Positions 9,047-17,730 of a DNA stretch of 64,000 bases are shown here, one piece after another; within the stretch, counting starts at the first letter, position 1; every line of letters starts with the position of its first letter. The stretch lies in the NCBI RefSeq assembly GCF_000400715.1, contig NZ_KE007351.1:257530-321529 (forward strand), read 5' to 3'. The position numbers and the translations under genes are program-made. Origin of the DNA: Acinetobacter genomosp. 15BJ. GTDB taxonomy: Bacteria; Pseudomonadota; Gammaproteobacteria; Pseudomonadales; Moraxellaceae. The notes beneath the pieces were generated by a model. That model was not told the DNA's origin. It saw nothing but the letters and a program-made list of their open reading frames with translations, and made no database searches.

Positions 9047-9547
9047 TCAGATGTTAATCAGAATGGCATCGATAGATACCTGTGAGAGCAAGTCAGGTGC
9101 AGCTTTGGCTTTGTGTAATTCACCACCCGTGATCGCAAACACGATGGGTAATCCATACCCATCTACGGCAAGATGGATCTTACTTGTCTTGCTACCTCGA
9201 CTTAAGCCAATCGCCTCCTGATCGTGAGTTGCAGCACGTGCATTATGTTGATGTGCCTTGACGTAATTGCTATCCATAACCCCTACTCTATATCAGAGTC
9301 AGTAGATAAAACCCTGAGTATGCTTTGGAAAAAACCTTTTGCTGACCAGTCGTTGTATCTTTTGTAGAGATTAGGCTGCTGACCAAACTCAGTCAGGAGG
9401 TAGGTCTAGCCATGGACATTTCACCCACATTCTGTAGAGCATGGCTTCTACGGTGAGCCGTAAATTTGGTTTGTGATCAATGTCCTGTTGCTTGAGCATA
9501 GGAGAAATCTTTGCTCAATGTTGGTCGTTCAGCATAAAGCGTGGCAT
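9047..9547 (-). pseudogene. IS5-family transposase remnant
   Basis: On the reverse strand a decayed IS5-group transposase begins MPRFMLNDQH at 9547, runs through AMLYRMWVKCPW with internal stops and frameshifts, and continues as MDSNYVKAHQHNARAATHDQ to the segment HLAVDGYGLPIVFAITGGE (9047-9277). The C-terminal third with the last catalytic residue is absent. No terminal repeats were found, so it is a dead fragment marking the edge of the CYP153 cluster. The 90 bp after the truncation hold nothing I recognise. Confidence 0.8.
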
Positions 9548-9755
9548 GGTGGACTCGGATGGGGAGAGCTTTAATTCTCTGAGTCTGCCTCCAATTTGCA
9601 ATCAATATTTTCAAACGTCAACACACTCTAATGTAAAAAAACTAACATTAAAAAAACACCTCTGCCAAAAGGTCTGGTAGCTATATTCGATGTCAAAGAT
9701 GATCTGGCTCACCTGCTGCGTTGTTAACTCATTCTATCAAATTTTGAGGACAGGC

Positions 9756-9784
9756 TTGACATTTGGTCAATCGACCAATATATT
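9756..9784 (+). promoter_or_regulatory. strong sigma-70-like promoter with an operator in its spacer
   Basis: TTGACA at 9756-9761 and TATATT at 9779-9784, separated by exactly 17 bp. The spacer is almost entirely the palindrome at 9763-9778. It should drive the hydrolase gene at 9932. A repressor bound there would directly block RNA polymerase. Confidence 0.75.
9763..9778. promoter_or_regulatory. operator palindrome 1 (probable TetR site)
   Basis: TTGGTC-AATC-GACCAA, perfect 6-bp arms, between the -35 and -10 hexamers. The TetR-family gene two positions downstream is the likely ligand; this is inference. Confidence 0.7.
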
Positions 9785-9796
9785 CAAAATATGCAT

Positions 9797-9812
9797 TTGG
9801 TCATTTGACCAA
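9797..9812. promoter_or_regulatory. operator palindrome 2 (probable TetR site)
   Basis: TTGGTC-ATTT-GACCAA, the same arms as operator 1, centred 34 bp downstream and overlapping the expected transcription start region. Two sites on one promoter suggest cooperative repression. Confidence 0.7.
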
Positions 9813-9931
9813 TACCCGTTGAATTCTTGTGTGATATTTGCTGTGCCTGACCAAGGTGAAAAATATTGCTCAAGGTCAAATGTGATAGCAGGTTTACAGA
9901 CATTCGATGCCTTTACAAGGAAACTCTCGCC

Positions 9932-10801
9932 ATGACTCATATGATCAATATCCAGCCACGTAAGCCGCGGTTTGATTTAAGTGATGTTCCAGTTTTTTGG
10001 AACGACGGTGACCCGGTGTTAACACGCTTCTTTGATGCACTTTCTATTCACTTCCCCGATGGAGAGCGTTTTTTTATTCAGTCGGTGCGTAACTATCAGG
10101 ATCTGGTCACAGATCCTAAACTGAGAGAAGATATCAAAAACTTTTTTCGCCAAGAAGCGCAACATGGCATTGTGCATGACCAGTATAATGCGGTGATGCA
10201 GTCGCAAGGCATTCATGTCGAAAAGGTCATCGCAAGATTCAAATTATTTATTCGGCTCTCCCAAAAACACCTGCCCGCCAAGTATCTGTTGGCCATGACA
10301 GCTGCCTTTGAACATATTACTGCTGTACTAGGCGAGGGTGCTATGGAGGGTGAGGGTGAGATGTTCAAGAATGCTCATCCCGCAATGCGTGCCATGTTCA
10401 TGTGGCATGGGGTAGAAGAAGTCGAACACAAAACAGTAGCCTTTGATGTTTACGAAACAGCGGCAGGTGGGGGGTATTTCACCCGCGCATCTGCTTTGAT
10501 TATCGGAACGCTACTGGTACATGCGGTGGTTGGCTCAGTTCTTTGGCATATGTTGAAAATTGACAAACTACAAGGTCAGCCATTGGTGCTTGCTAAGGGA
10601 TTTTATCGCCTCTATGGACCACGTGGCCTGATTACCAGACTTATTCCACGCTATCTGGACTGGTTTAAGCCAGGTTTCCATCCTAGCGACACCGAAATCC
10701 CAGAAAAGGTTAATTCTTGGCTGGCTGAATATGATAAGCATCAAGACCCTATGGAAGCGTCACGAATTGTTTTTAATGTCCCCATTGCAAAAGCTGTATA
10801 G
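9932..10801 (+). CDS. PF10118-type predicted metal-dependent hydrolase
   Basis: A 289-residue protein of the PF10118/COG3687 family of predicted metal-dependent hydrolases. The family opening PRKPRFDLSDVPVFWNDGDP is clear, followed by a His/Glu-rich helical core (FRQEAQHGIVHDQYN, AAFEHITAVLGEG, MWHGVEEVEHKTVAFDVY) that looks like a ferritin-like di-metal site. A hydrophobic stretch (ALIIGTLLVHAVVGSVLWHM) could bind membrane. The ATG at 9932 follows AAGGAA; the in-frame start at 9866 lacks a site. No reaction is established for the family, and substrate is unknown. It is driven by the operator-bearing promoter at 9756. Confidence 0.82.
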   Translation: MTHMINIQPRKPRFDLSDVPVFWNDGDPVLTRFFDALSIHFPDGERFFIQSVRNYQDLVTDPKLREDIKNFFRQEAQHGIVHDQYNAVMQSQGIHVEKVIARFKLFIRLSQKHLPAKYLLAMTAAFEHITAVLGEGAMEGEGEMFKNAHPAMRAMFMWHGVEEVEHKTVAFDVYETAAGGGYFTRASALIIGTLLVHAVVGSVLWHMLKIDKLQGQPLVLAKGFYRLYGPRGLITRLIPRYLDWFKPGFHPSDTEIPEKVNSWLAEYDKHQDPMEASRIVFNVPIAKAV

Positions 10802-10826
10802 ATCAGGAGAGACCGTGAAAGACTCG

Positions 10827-10848
10827 ACTCGACTTGACCAAGTCGAGT
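10827..10848. promoter_or_regulatory. palindrome upstream of the TetR gene
   Basis: Ten-base arms ACTCGACTTG/CAAGTCGAGT with only two bases between them, too tight to form a hairpin loop, so a protein site is more likely than a terminator. It includes the TTGACCAA half-pattern seen in the upstream operators. It lies 25 bp before the TetR ATG. Confidence 0.5.
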
Positions 10849-10872
10849 AACCTGTCTTATTGATATAATGTT

Positions 10873-11511
10873 ATGAGTCAAACTATGTTGAGTAGTGAAT
10901 CTACGCGAGTCGAAGTTGCTGACCGCGAGAGAGTATTAGCCGCTTCTGCCAAGCTGTTTCGAGAAAAGGGTTTTGAGCGTACCAGTGTGCGAGAAATTGC
11001 CAGTGCTTGTGGTATTCTTCCAGGCAGTCTGCATTACCGCTATCGTAGTAAAGACGATATTTTGGTTGATATGATGCGGCTTGCTATTGAGAGAACTATT
11101 TACAGGATTGTTGAGGCGACTTCCGCGATTCAAGATCCACTCAAAAAAATGCAATCGGCACTGCAGACACATGTCGATATCCTTATGTCGGGTGACGATA
11201 TGGTTTATGTGTTGTTGTTTGAGTGGCGCTCGGTACATGGAGTCGCACGTGAGCAGATTATTGCTGAGAGAGACAGATACGAGCGATATTGGCAGACAAT
11301 TCTTGATGATCTGCAGTCTTATGGTTGTATCCGAAACGATGTGGATGCAGATCTGTTAAGACTGATTGGGCTAGGAGCAATAAACTGGGCTGCCACTTGG
11401 TATAAAGAAAATGGTAAGTACAATCTTGAACAGATCGCGGATGCGATATGGCAGATGATGACAAGAGGCATCCTTAATCCAGATTTTCACGAAGAGGCAA
11501 AAAACCTGTGA
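10873..11511 (+). CDS. TetR/AcrR-family transcriptional regulator
   Basis: A 212-residue repressor. The N-terminal helix-turn-helix spans about residues 36-58 (RTSVREIASACGILPGSLHY), with the canonical YRYRSKDDIL that follows it. The C-terminal ligand domain resembles the TetR_C groups that bind acyl-CoA or fatty acids, but the ligand is not determined. A perfect TATAAT at 10864-10869 ends only three bases before the ATG, so either the mRNA is leaderless, the next ATG at 10885 is used, or the gene is read from upstream. Its stop overlaps the GTG of the next gene. It probably controls the paired operators at 9763 and 9797. Confidence 0.88.
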   Translation: MSQTMLSSESTRVEVADRERVLAASAKLFREKGFERTSVREIASACGILPGSLHYRYRSKDDILVDMMRLAIERTIYRIVEATSAIQDPLKKMQSALQTHVDILMSGDDMVYVLLFEWRSVHGVAREQIIAERDRYERYWQTILDDLQSYGCIRNDVDADLLRLIGLGAINWAATWYKENGKYNLEQIADAIWQMMTRGILNPDFHEEAKNL

Positions 11512-12479
11512 CCAACTATAAGACTCCATCCCGTATCACGCACGCCATCGGGAGGCATTGTGGCAGCTCCGCAATTCGTGATTTGCTCGAGTTTAATGGG
11601 CTGAATATTTCCGAGGCCATGTGCTTTGGATTAGGCTCAGGGCTTGGCGTGACCTATTTGGAAATGGCTGACGCCCCTGTGCCATTTTTAGTGCATGTGC
11701 GGTCTTTGGGGTTTGAAGCGCGCGTATTTGAAAGTATCGGTATACCCTTTGAGTGGCAAACCTTCGAGTCACCCGAATCGGCAGCCACCGCGCTGGAGAA
11801 ATGTTTGGATGCGGGTCACCCCACCCTGTTGCTGACGGATATTTTTTATTTACCTTACTTCAACAGCAGCACGCACTTTCCCGGTCACGCCATAGCCGCT
11901 TGGTCGAGAAATCCAGAGACAGGTGCGGTATTTGTCACCGATACCGAGCGTCCGAGTGTTTTGTCGGTGACGCGAGAGGCACTGACCCGCGCACGTTTTT
12001 CTACACAGCCCCCATTTATTCACTATGGCAATATGTTCACGCCCACCGCGTTTCAAGGCGAAATTACCCCCGAGATGATTACCGGTGTCATCCATGACAA
12101 CGCCAAGTCATTAGCTGTGAGTGGCATATCGGCACTGGAAACATGGCTGGCCGAACTGAGTCGTTGGGGAGCCACAGGCGATTGGCACTGGACGACCCGA
12201 TTTGCCTACCAAATTATTGAAAAGCGTGGCACAGGTGGCGGCGGCTTCCGCAAAATGTACGCTGAATTCCTTGATGAAGCGGTTCACTATGACGCAAGTG
12301 TACAGCAATATCGACTGCCCCTGTTAATGAGGGCTTGCGAAAAAGCATGGACGGCATTAGCCATGTGTTTGAAGTCTGCCTCGGAAAGCACAAACTTTCC
12401 ATATGCCGCCATTGAAGAGGCCATTGTGGCGGTGATGCAGGCCGAACGTAATTATACAGATGCCGCCCTTGCACTTTGA
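11508..12479 (+). CDS. BtrH-like N-terminal domain protein (DUF4872), putative acyltransferase
   Basis: A 323-residue protein with an N-terminal BtrH-type domain (HCGSSAIRDLLEFNGLNISE, LGSGLGVTYLEM) followed by a DUF4872-like half. The BtrH prototype moves an acyl chain from a carrier protein onto an aminoglycoside and uses a papain-like fold; His11-Cys12 in the opening HCGSSA is the natural catalytic pair candidate here. Start is GTG, overlapping the TetR stop by 4 bp (GTGA), with GAGG upstream, so translation is coupled. Immediate followers are two thioesterases, suggesting work on acyl-CoA or acyl-carrier substrates. The true substrate is unknown. Confidence 0.75.
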   Translation: MTNYKTPSRITHAIGRHCGSSAIRDLLEFNGLNISEAMCFGLGSGLGVTYLEMADAPVPFLVHVRSLGFEARVFESIGIPFEWQTFESPESAATALEKCLDAGHPTLLLTDIFYLPYFNSSTHFPGHAIAAWSRNPETGAVFVTDTERPSVLSVTREALTRARFSTQPPFIHYGNMFTPTAFQGEITPEMITGVIHDNAKSLAVSGISALETWLAELSRWGATGDWHWTTRFAYQIIEKRGTGGGGFRKMYAEFLDEAVHYDASVQQYRLPLLMRACEKAWTALAMCLKSASESTNFPYAAIEEAIVAVMQAERNYTDAALAL

Positions 12480-12535
12480 GACGTGCCGCTAATTTTTTCG
12501 CAATAAAATCAGCCAGCAATGGCGGGAGTTCAAAA

Positions 12536-13000
12536 ATGGACAGTAATAACACGGCACACCTGACCATGGCTAAGGCGTTTTTTGGTACTAATCACCCTTT
12601 ATTCAATATGTTCAATATTAGTGTTGGTGCAGTGAGCGATGGTCATGCCGAGATGACGATGCCCTTCTCTGAGCAACTCTCTGACCGTAAAGGCTCACTG
12701 CATCGAGGGGCTTTGGTGACGCTGCTGGATACGACTTGCGGCTTATCTATTTTTTCGTCATTGCGGTCGTTAGAGCCGATTGCCACTATTGATTTGCGTG
12801 TCGATTTTTTGCGACGTATTCCCTCTGCGGTAGGTTTAAAGGCGATAGTGGATTGCATTGGTAGAACCGATACGGTGGCCTTTATCACGGGCCGAGCGGT
12901 TGCAGAAGACAGTGGTGAGCTACTGGCTACTGTCACTGGTTCTTTCGCAATCGGCACGATGGGACCCTCTTTTGACAGCAATGAAGCGCGAGGCGAGTGA
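12536..13000 (+). CDS. PaaI-family hotdog thioesterase 1
   Basis: A 154-residue hotdog-fold acyl-CoA thioesterase of the PaaI type: GSLHRGALVTLLDTTCGLSI carries the HxG..D active-site pattern, followed by TIDLRVDFLRR. I start at the ATG at 12536 (GGGAG eight bases upstream), because the 20-residue extension from 12476 has no family match and overlaps the preceding stop. Operon neighbour is a second PaaI protein one base after its stop. Substrate unknown. Confidence 0.85.
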   Translation: MDSNNTAHLTMAKAFFGTNHPLFNMFNISVGAVSDGHAEMTMPFSEQLSDRKGSLHRGALVTLLDTTCGLSIFSSLRSLEPIATIDLRVDFLRRIPSAVGLKAIVDCIGRTDTVAFITGRAVAEDSGELLATVTGSFAIGTMGPSFDSNEARGE

Positions 13001-13001
13001 T

Positions 13002-13421
13002 ATGAGTATAGTAAATCAGATGAGCGCGGAAACACCCCCACTAAAATTGTGTGACGAGCCTTTTGTCGATTTTCTAGGTTTTCGTGAGGAAATGCAACAT
13101 GGAGAAATACAGTACTTTATGGACTTTCGTGATTCGCATATCGGCAACCCGATGATTGGCACGTTTCATGGCGGCATTCTCGCGAGTTTTGGTGAAGTGG
13201 CCGCCGCCGCCTATCTTGCCCGTCAGCGTGGTGATAATGAGCTGCCCTTATGCTCCACGATGACCTTTGATTACCTGCGGCCAGCATTTATAGGTACGTT
13301 ACAGGCAGTCCCCAGTATTGTTCGTGCGGGTCGGCGCATTACGACAGTATCGGTTCAGTTACTACTTGATGGCAAGTTGGTTTGTATCGGTCGATTCCTG
13401 TTTACGGTTAGCAGCAAATAA
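13002..13421 (+). CDS. PaaI-family hotdog thioesterase 2
   Basis: A 139-residue hotdog protein. GTFHGGILASFGEVAAAAYL gives the HGG active-site turn, although the usual acidic residue on the following helix appears as Glu in FGEV, and TMTFDYLRPA is the conserved strand. The ATG at 13002, preceded by GAGGCGAG, is one base after the upstream stop; a longer reading from 12858 lies inside the preceding gene. Hotdog proteins act as dimers of hotdogs, so the two adjacent paralogues may form a heteromer. This is inference. Confidence 0.82.
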   Translation: MSIVNQMSAETPPLKLCDEPFVDFLGFREEMQHGEIQYFMDFRDSHIGNPMIGTFHGGILASFGEVAAAAYLARQRGDNELPLCSTMTFDYLRPAFIGTLQAVPSIVRAGRRITTVSVQLLLDGKLVCIGRFLFTVSSK

Positions 13422-13512
13422 AATTGGAGCAAGCTCAGTTCAGGATGCCGACCCTGTTTTACTCAGAAAAATTTTCAATAGATAGACAAATAATATCAAA
13501 TAGCTGGAACTA

Positions 13513-13653
13513 CTACTGATACCGATACAGCGTTGGCGCAGAAATCCCAAACTCCTTCGCCAATGCTCGCTTGGTTTTGTAGTCGCCAGATTCAAGACGT
13601 TGATGCAGCAGAGCCACTTGTTCAGGAGTCAGTGACGGCTTACGGCCCTTGTA
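13513..13653 (-). pseudogene. C-terminal fragment of a different Tn3-type resolvase
   Basis: The reverse strand reads YKGRKPSLTPEQVALLHQRL, then ESGDYKTKRALAKEFGI and SAPTLYRYQ-stop: the helix-turn-helix tail of a serine resolvase unrelated in sequence to the TnpR at 34-642. It is cut at 13653 by the transposon end. It indicates that a second Tn3-like element once stood here; its remainder is not on the other side of copy 2. Confidence 0.82.
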
Positions 13654-13692
13654 GGGGTCGTCTCAGGAAACGGAAAATATAGCACGCTAAGG
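13654..13692 (+). repeat. Tn3-family terminal inverted repeat, left end of copy 2
   Basis: Identical to 1-39. Interrupts the resolvase fragment at 13513-13653. Confidence 0.95.
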
Positions 13693-16653
13693 TTTTTCAA
13701 TTGCGCGCAATGGCCTAAATTTTCCACCACCTATCTTGGCTTTGCTTCGCCATAGATAATCCCCAGTTAAATTGATGTGCTCCCACCCCAGCGGTGACAG
13801 ATATTGCAGCAAGGTATCATCGACTGTGCGACCATGCCCTCGTAGGGCGTTAGTCGCTCTCTCTAAATAAACCGTGTTCCACAATACAATGGCGGCGGTC
13901 ACTAGATTCAAGCCACTGGCTCGATAACGCTGTTGCTCAAAGCTTCGATCTCGAATCTCACCCAATCGATAAAAGAAAACGGCGCGCGCTAATGCATTAC
14001 GGGCTTCACCTTTATTTAATCCAGCTTGAACCCGACGGCGTAGTTCTACGCTTTGCAACCAATCCAAGATAAACAGTGTGCGCTCAATACGCCCCAGCTC
14101 TCGTAATGCCAATGCCAAACCATTCTGTCGTGGATAACTACCGAGTTTACGTAGCATTAGCGACGCTGTGACAGTCCCTTGCTTGATTGATGCGGCCAGA
14201 CGCAAAATATCGTCCCAATGAGTACGAATCTGTTTGATATTCAGTGTGCCGCCAATCATGGGTTTAAGTGCGGCATAGTCTATGTCTGACTTTGGAATAT
14301 AGAGTTTCGTATCGCCCAGATCACGAATTCGTGGTGCAAATCGAAACCCTAGCATGTGCATGAGTGCAAAAACATGGTCGGTGAATCCAGCCGTATCGGT
14401 GTAGTGTTCCTCGATGCGTAAATCAGACTCGTGATACAGCAGCCCATCAAGAACATAGGTTGAATCACGAACGCCCACATTGATCAGCTTACTGCTAAAT
14501 GGTGCGTATTGATCAGAAATGTGTGTATAAAATAACCTTCCAGGCTCTGCGCCATATTTTGGATTGATATGTCCTGTACTTTCAGCTCTGCCACCTGCGC
14601 GGAAGCGTTGGCCATCTGATGAGGAGGTAGTGCCATCTCCCCAGTTTTCAGCGAAAGGTTGTTTCAATTGAGCATTCACCAATTCGGCCAATGCCGTTGA
14701 ATAAGTTTCATCACGGATATGCCAAGCCTGTAGCCATGAGAGTTTGGCATAAGTTGTACCAGGACATGATTCGGCCATTTTCGTCAGCCCTAAATTAATT
14801 GCATCAGCCAGTATGGTCGTGAGCAATAACGCTTTATCCTTCGCAGTGTCATCCGTTTTCAAATGAGTGAAGTGTCGAGTAAAGCCTGTCCATTCATCGA
14901 CCTCCATTAATAATTCGGTGATCTTGATATGTGGTAACAGCATTGCTGTTTGGTCAATTAAAGTTTGGGCTGTATCAGGAGCCACGGCATCGAGAGGTGT
15001 TATTTTTAGACCAGATTGATTGATCATCGCATCAGGCAAATCGTTGGTCGCTGCCATGCGATTAATGATTGCTAATTTCTGCTCCAATAGTGAAAGGCGA
15101 CTTTGCAAATATAGATCACAATCAGTAGTAATGGTTAGAGGTAACTCATTGGACTGTTTTAGCTGATTAAATTTATCAGCAGTCACTAAATACTCATCGA
15201 AGTCTTTGAATTGGCGAGAGCCTTGTACCCAGAGATCCCCAGCCCGTAGCGAGTTTTTAAGTTCAGATAACACACATATTTCGTAATAGCGGCGATCAAT
15301 ACCATCATCGGTAAAGACTAGTCTTGCCCACCGTTTTTTGATAAACGCTATTGGAGCATTAGAGGGGATTTTTCGTGTATTATCAACATTCATGCTGCGG
15401 AGCAACTCTACAGCGGCAAGCATATCTTTTGCTGCTGGGGCAGCACGCAATTTAAGTATGGCAAGAAGTTCTGGCGCGTAACGGCGTAAAGTTGCATAGC
15501 TCTCGCCAATTCGTGGTAAAAAATCAAAGTCTTCGGGTTGCGCCAGTTTTTCTGCCTCAGTAATACTTGCTGCAAAAGCATCCCATGAAATAACAGTTTC
15601 GATGGCGGCAAACGGATCACTGCCATTTTGCTTGGCATCTAGCAAGGCTTTCCCGATAAGCCCATACAAACGCACTTTGTCGTTGATCGCTTTACCTGAT
15701 GATTGAAATTGTTGCTGGTGTTTATTTTTTGCGATAGCAAATAGCTTTCCAATAATGCGATCATGCAGGTCAATAATTTCGTCGGTGATCGTGGCCATAC
15801 TCTCCACAACGATTGCTACCAAAGTGGCATATCGACGTTGAGATTCAAATCTGGCCAAATCAGCAGGAGTCATTTGCCCACCTTCGCGAGCAATTTTCAG
15901 TAAGCGATTTTGATGAACGTGTTTTCCAATGTCTTCAGGTAGATCGATGGCTTGTAAGCACTTCAGCCGCTCAATGTGCTCAAGCATGTACTTTGAGTTT
16001 GGTTTAGCTGGTGACTGTCTAAGCCACCCCAATATTGTCAGTTTGCTGCCCTCTTTACGGTTCAGCAAAGCATCTATATTTTGACGATGAGTTTCTGAAA
16101 GTGAGCTCGTCAAAGCAGTATAAATTATGCGGTTGGCAGATGTGATTGCTTCTGCGCAAATACTATCAATTGCATTTATAGCTGGCAAAAGGACTGATTT
16201 TTGTCGTAAATTTTCAACGAGAGTTGTGGCTAAAATAAGACCTTTATCTGTCTGAAGGGACAAATCCACCATCATATTGACCGATTGCCGATAGTCACTC
16301 AAGGTGAATAGTTTGAACCCAAAAACTTTTTTCAATTCGGCAATATGTTCTCGTCTTGTTTGCTCGCGCTGACCATAATCATTCCAGCAGTCCACTGATA
16401 TACTAAGTTGAGCAGCCATCATGAAAAGTAAGGGTTTGAATGGTTCGTCGTTAATACCCAATATCACTCCAGGGTAACGCATGTAGCAAAGTTGAATTGC
16501 AAAGCCTAGCTTGTTGGATGCCCCTCGATGTTGATGGACTATGGATTTATCAGAATCACTCAGAGTGTAATGCTGAAGCATAAAAGCTCTATCATCTGGA
16601 ATTTCGAACAGGCTTCCCAATTCCGTGGACGACAAAATAGAATGGCGCGGCAT
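13687..16653 (-). CDS. tnpA: TnpA, Tn3-family DDE transposase (second copy)
   Basis: 988 residues, identical in protein sequence to the product of 737-3703, with the same candidate catalytic residues and no interruption. Its stop lies within the left terminal repeat. Two intact transposases mean either copy can mobilise all ends in the window, including the solitary end at 4404-4442. Confidence 0.95.
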   Translation of the reverse strand: MPRHSILSSTELGSLFEIPDDRAFMLQHYTLSDSDKSIVHQHRGASNKLGFAIQLCYMRYPGVILGINDEPFKPLLFMMAAQLSISVDCWNDYGQREQTRREHIAELKKVFGFKLFTLSDYRQSVNMMVDLSLQTDKGLILATTLVENLRQKSVLLPAINAIDSICAEAITSANRIIYTALTSSLSETHRQNIDALLNRKEGSKLTILGWLRQSPAKPNSKYMLEHIERLKCLQAIDLPEDIGKHVHQNRLLKIAREGGQMTPADLARFESQRRYATLVAIVVESMATITDEIIDLHDRIIGKLFAIAKNKHQQQFQSSGKAINDKVRLYGLIGKALLDAKQNGSDPFAAIETVISWDAFAASITEAEKLAQPEDFDFLPRIGESYATLRRYAPELLAILKLRAAPAAKDMLAAVELLRSMNVDNTRKIPSNAPIAFIKKRWARLVFTDDGIDRRYYEICVLSELKNSLRAGDLWVQGSRQFKDFDEYLVTADKFNQLKQSNELPLTITTDCDLYLQSRLSLLEQKLAIINRMAATNDLPDAMINQSGLKITPLDAVAPDTAQTLIDQTAMLLPHIKITELLMEVDEWTGFTRHFTHLKTDDTAKDKALLLTTILADAINLGLTKMAESCPGTTYAKLSWLQAWHIRDETYSTALAELVNAQLKQPFAENWGDGTTSSSDGQRFRAGGRAESTGHINPKYGAEPGRLFYTHISDQYAPFSSKLINVGVRDSTYVLDGLLYHESDLRIEEHYTDTAGFTDHVFALMHMLGFRFAPRIRDLGDTKLYIPKSDIDYAALKPMIGGTLNIKQIRTHWDDILRLAASIKQGTVTASLMLRKLGSYPRQNGLALALRELGRIERTLFILDWLQSVELRRRVQAGLNKGEARNALARAVFFYRLGEIRDRSFEQQRYRASGLNLVTAAIVLWNTVYLERATNALRGHGRTVDDTLLQYLSPLGWEHINLTGDYLWRSKAKIGGGKFRPLRAIEKP

Positions 16654-16687
16654 GGCTCATTAGTCCCAAATAAACTAAACTATTAAA

Positions 16688-16705
16688 GGTACATTATTTT
16701 GTACC
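16688..16705. promoter_or_regulatory. candidate res subsite, copy 2
   Basis: The GGTACA-N6-TGTACC palindrome in the tnpA-tnpR gap, the mirror of 685-702. Confidence 0.45.
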
Positions 16706-16747
16706 GCCACGCTTAGCTTTGCGCTGCAATTTCGCAAGGAGGTTCAA

Positions 16748-17356
16748 TTGGGACAGAATGCGGCCATTTATTGCCGAGTATCAACGAACGATCAGTCCTG
16801 CGAACGACAGGAATATGACCTACGTGCCTACGCCAATCGTTGCGGCTACGATGTTGTCGGTGTTTGGAAAGAAACTGCATCAGGCAGTAAGGATGAGAGA
16901 TTGCAAAGAAAATACTTGATGACCATGGCGCAATCTCGTGAAATCGATGCCATCTTGGTGACGGAATTGACACGCTGGGGCAGAAGCACCGTGGATCTCG
17001 TACAGTCATTACAAGATCTTGGGCATTTCGGGGTATCTCTGGTGGCACAAACAGGTTTGCAGTTTGACCTTTCCACATCTCAGGGAAAGCTCATGGCTTC
17101 TGTGATGTCTGCATTAGCAGAGTTTGAGGGAGATTTACTACGTGAACGTGTGCGCTCTGGTGTAGCAGCGGCACAAGCGCGGGGCGTTGTGTTTGGTCGT
17201 CGTCCTGGTCAACGTACCAAGTCAGATCGTCTGGCACCTAAAGTGTTGGAGTTGGTGTCTGCTGGACACTCTTATCGACAAGTCGGTCGGCTGGTCAATC
17301 TAAGCAAAAATACCGTGTTGGATATCGTTAAAAGAAGTCGGAGTGAAAATCCTTAG
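16748..17356 (+). CDS. tnpR: TnpR-type serine recombinase (second copy)
   Basis: 202 residues, identical to the product of 34-642, TTG start after AAGGAGG, catalytic Ser12, stop inside the right terminal repeat. Because the two res sites are inverted relative to each other, TnpR action between them would invert rather than delete the intervening DNA, if topology allows; Tn3 resolvases normally disfavour this. Confidence 0.93.
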   Translation: MGQNAAIYCRVSTNDQSCERQEYDLRAYANRCGYDVVGVWKETASGSKDERLQRKYLMTMAQSREIDAILVTELTRWGRSTVDLVQSLQDLGHFGVSLVAQTGLQFDLSTSQGKLMASVMSALAEFEGDLLRERVRSGVAAAQARGVVFGRRPGQRTKSDRLAPKVLELVSAGHSYRQVGRLVNLSKNTVLDIVKRSRSENP

Positions 17357-17389
17357 CGTGCTATATTTTCCGTTTCCTGAGACGACCCC
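17351..17389 (-). repeat. Tn3-family terminal inverted repeat, right end of copy 2
   Basis: Perfect reverse complement of 13654-13692. It marks the return to AT-rich DNA. Confidence 0.95.
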
Positions 17390-17730
17390 AATAAGCCTTA
17401 TTCAGTCCATTCTAAAAAAATTTAAGATTACCTTTCTTGATGTTTCCCTTTAGCTAAACTAGTTTATTATCTTCAAGAGAATTCGAATAAACAGCTAATA
17501 ACACAATTCATTTTCTAACTTATAAGCACTATTAAAATAATTTAATAACAATATTTTGAGTGGAATTATAATAATGTGGTTTTACGTTTTTTTAATTTCA
17601 TCATTATCTTCTATAGATAAAACTTCAAAGAACGACTGCTTGGGAACAAGCATTAATATTACGATTTCAAAACTTAACCTTGCATTTAAGTAGATCAAAC
17701 AATAATTTTTATTTTTTTGATCAGATCAAG
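17390..17730. other. AT-rich intergenic stretch
   Basis: 341 bp with no supported gene. It is the upstream region of the TIR gene. Several TA-rich -10-like hexamers are present, but none stands out with a paired -35. Confidence 0.5.

Larger units (their letters stand above)
13654..17389 (-). mobile_element. Tn3-family transposon, copy 2 (complete, inverted)
   Basis: 3,736 bp, the same length as copy 1 and with identical TnpA and TnpR products, in inverted orientation. The flanks are TTGTA on the left and AATAA on the right, so there is no 5-bp target duplication. This fits recombination between copies or an adjacent deletion rather than a simple insertion here. Together with copy 1 it encloses the CYP153 and BtrH/PaaI clusters. 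Confidence 0.93.

Noticed and set aside
12643..13041. 132-codon reverse-strand frame over the first thioesterase
   Set aside because: Antisense shadow of two well-supported hotdog genes; no independent signal.
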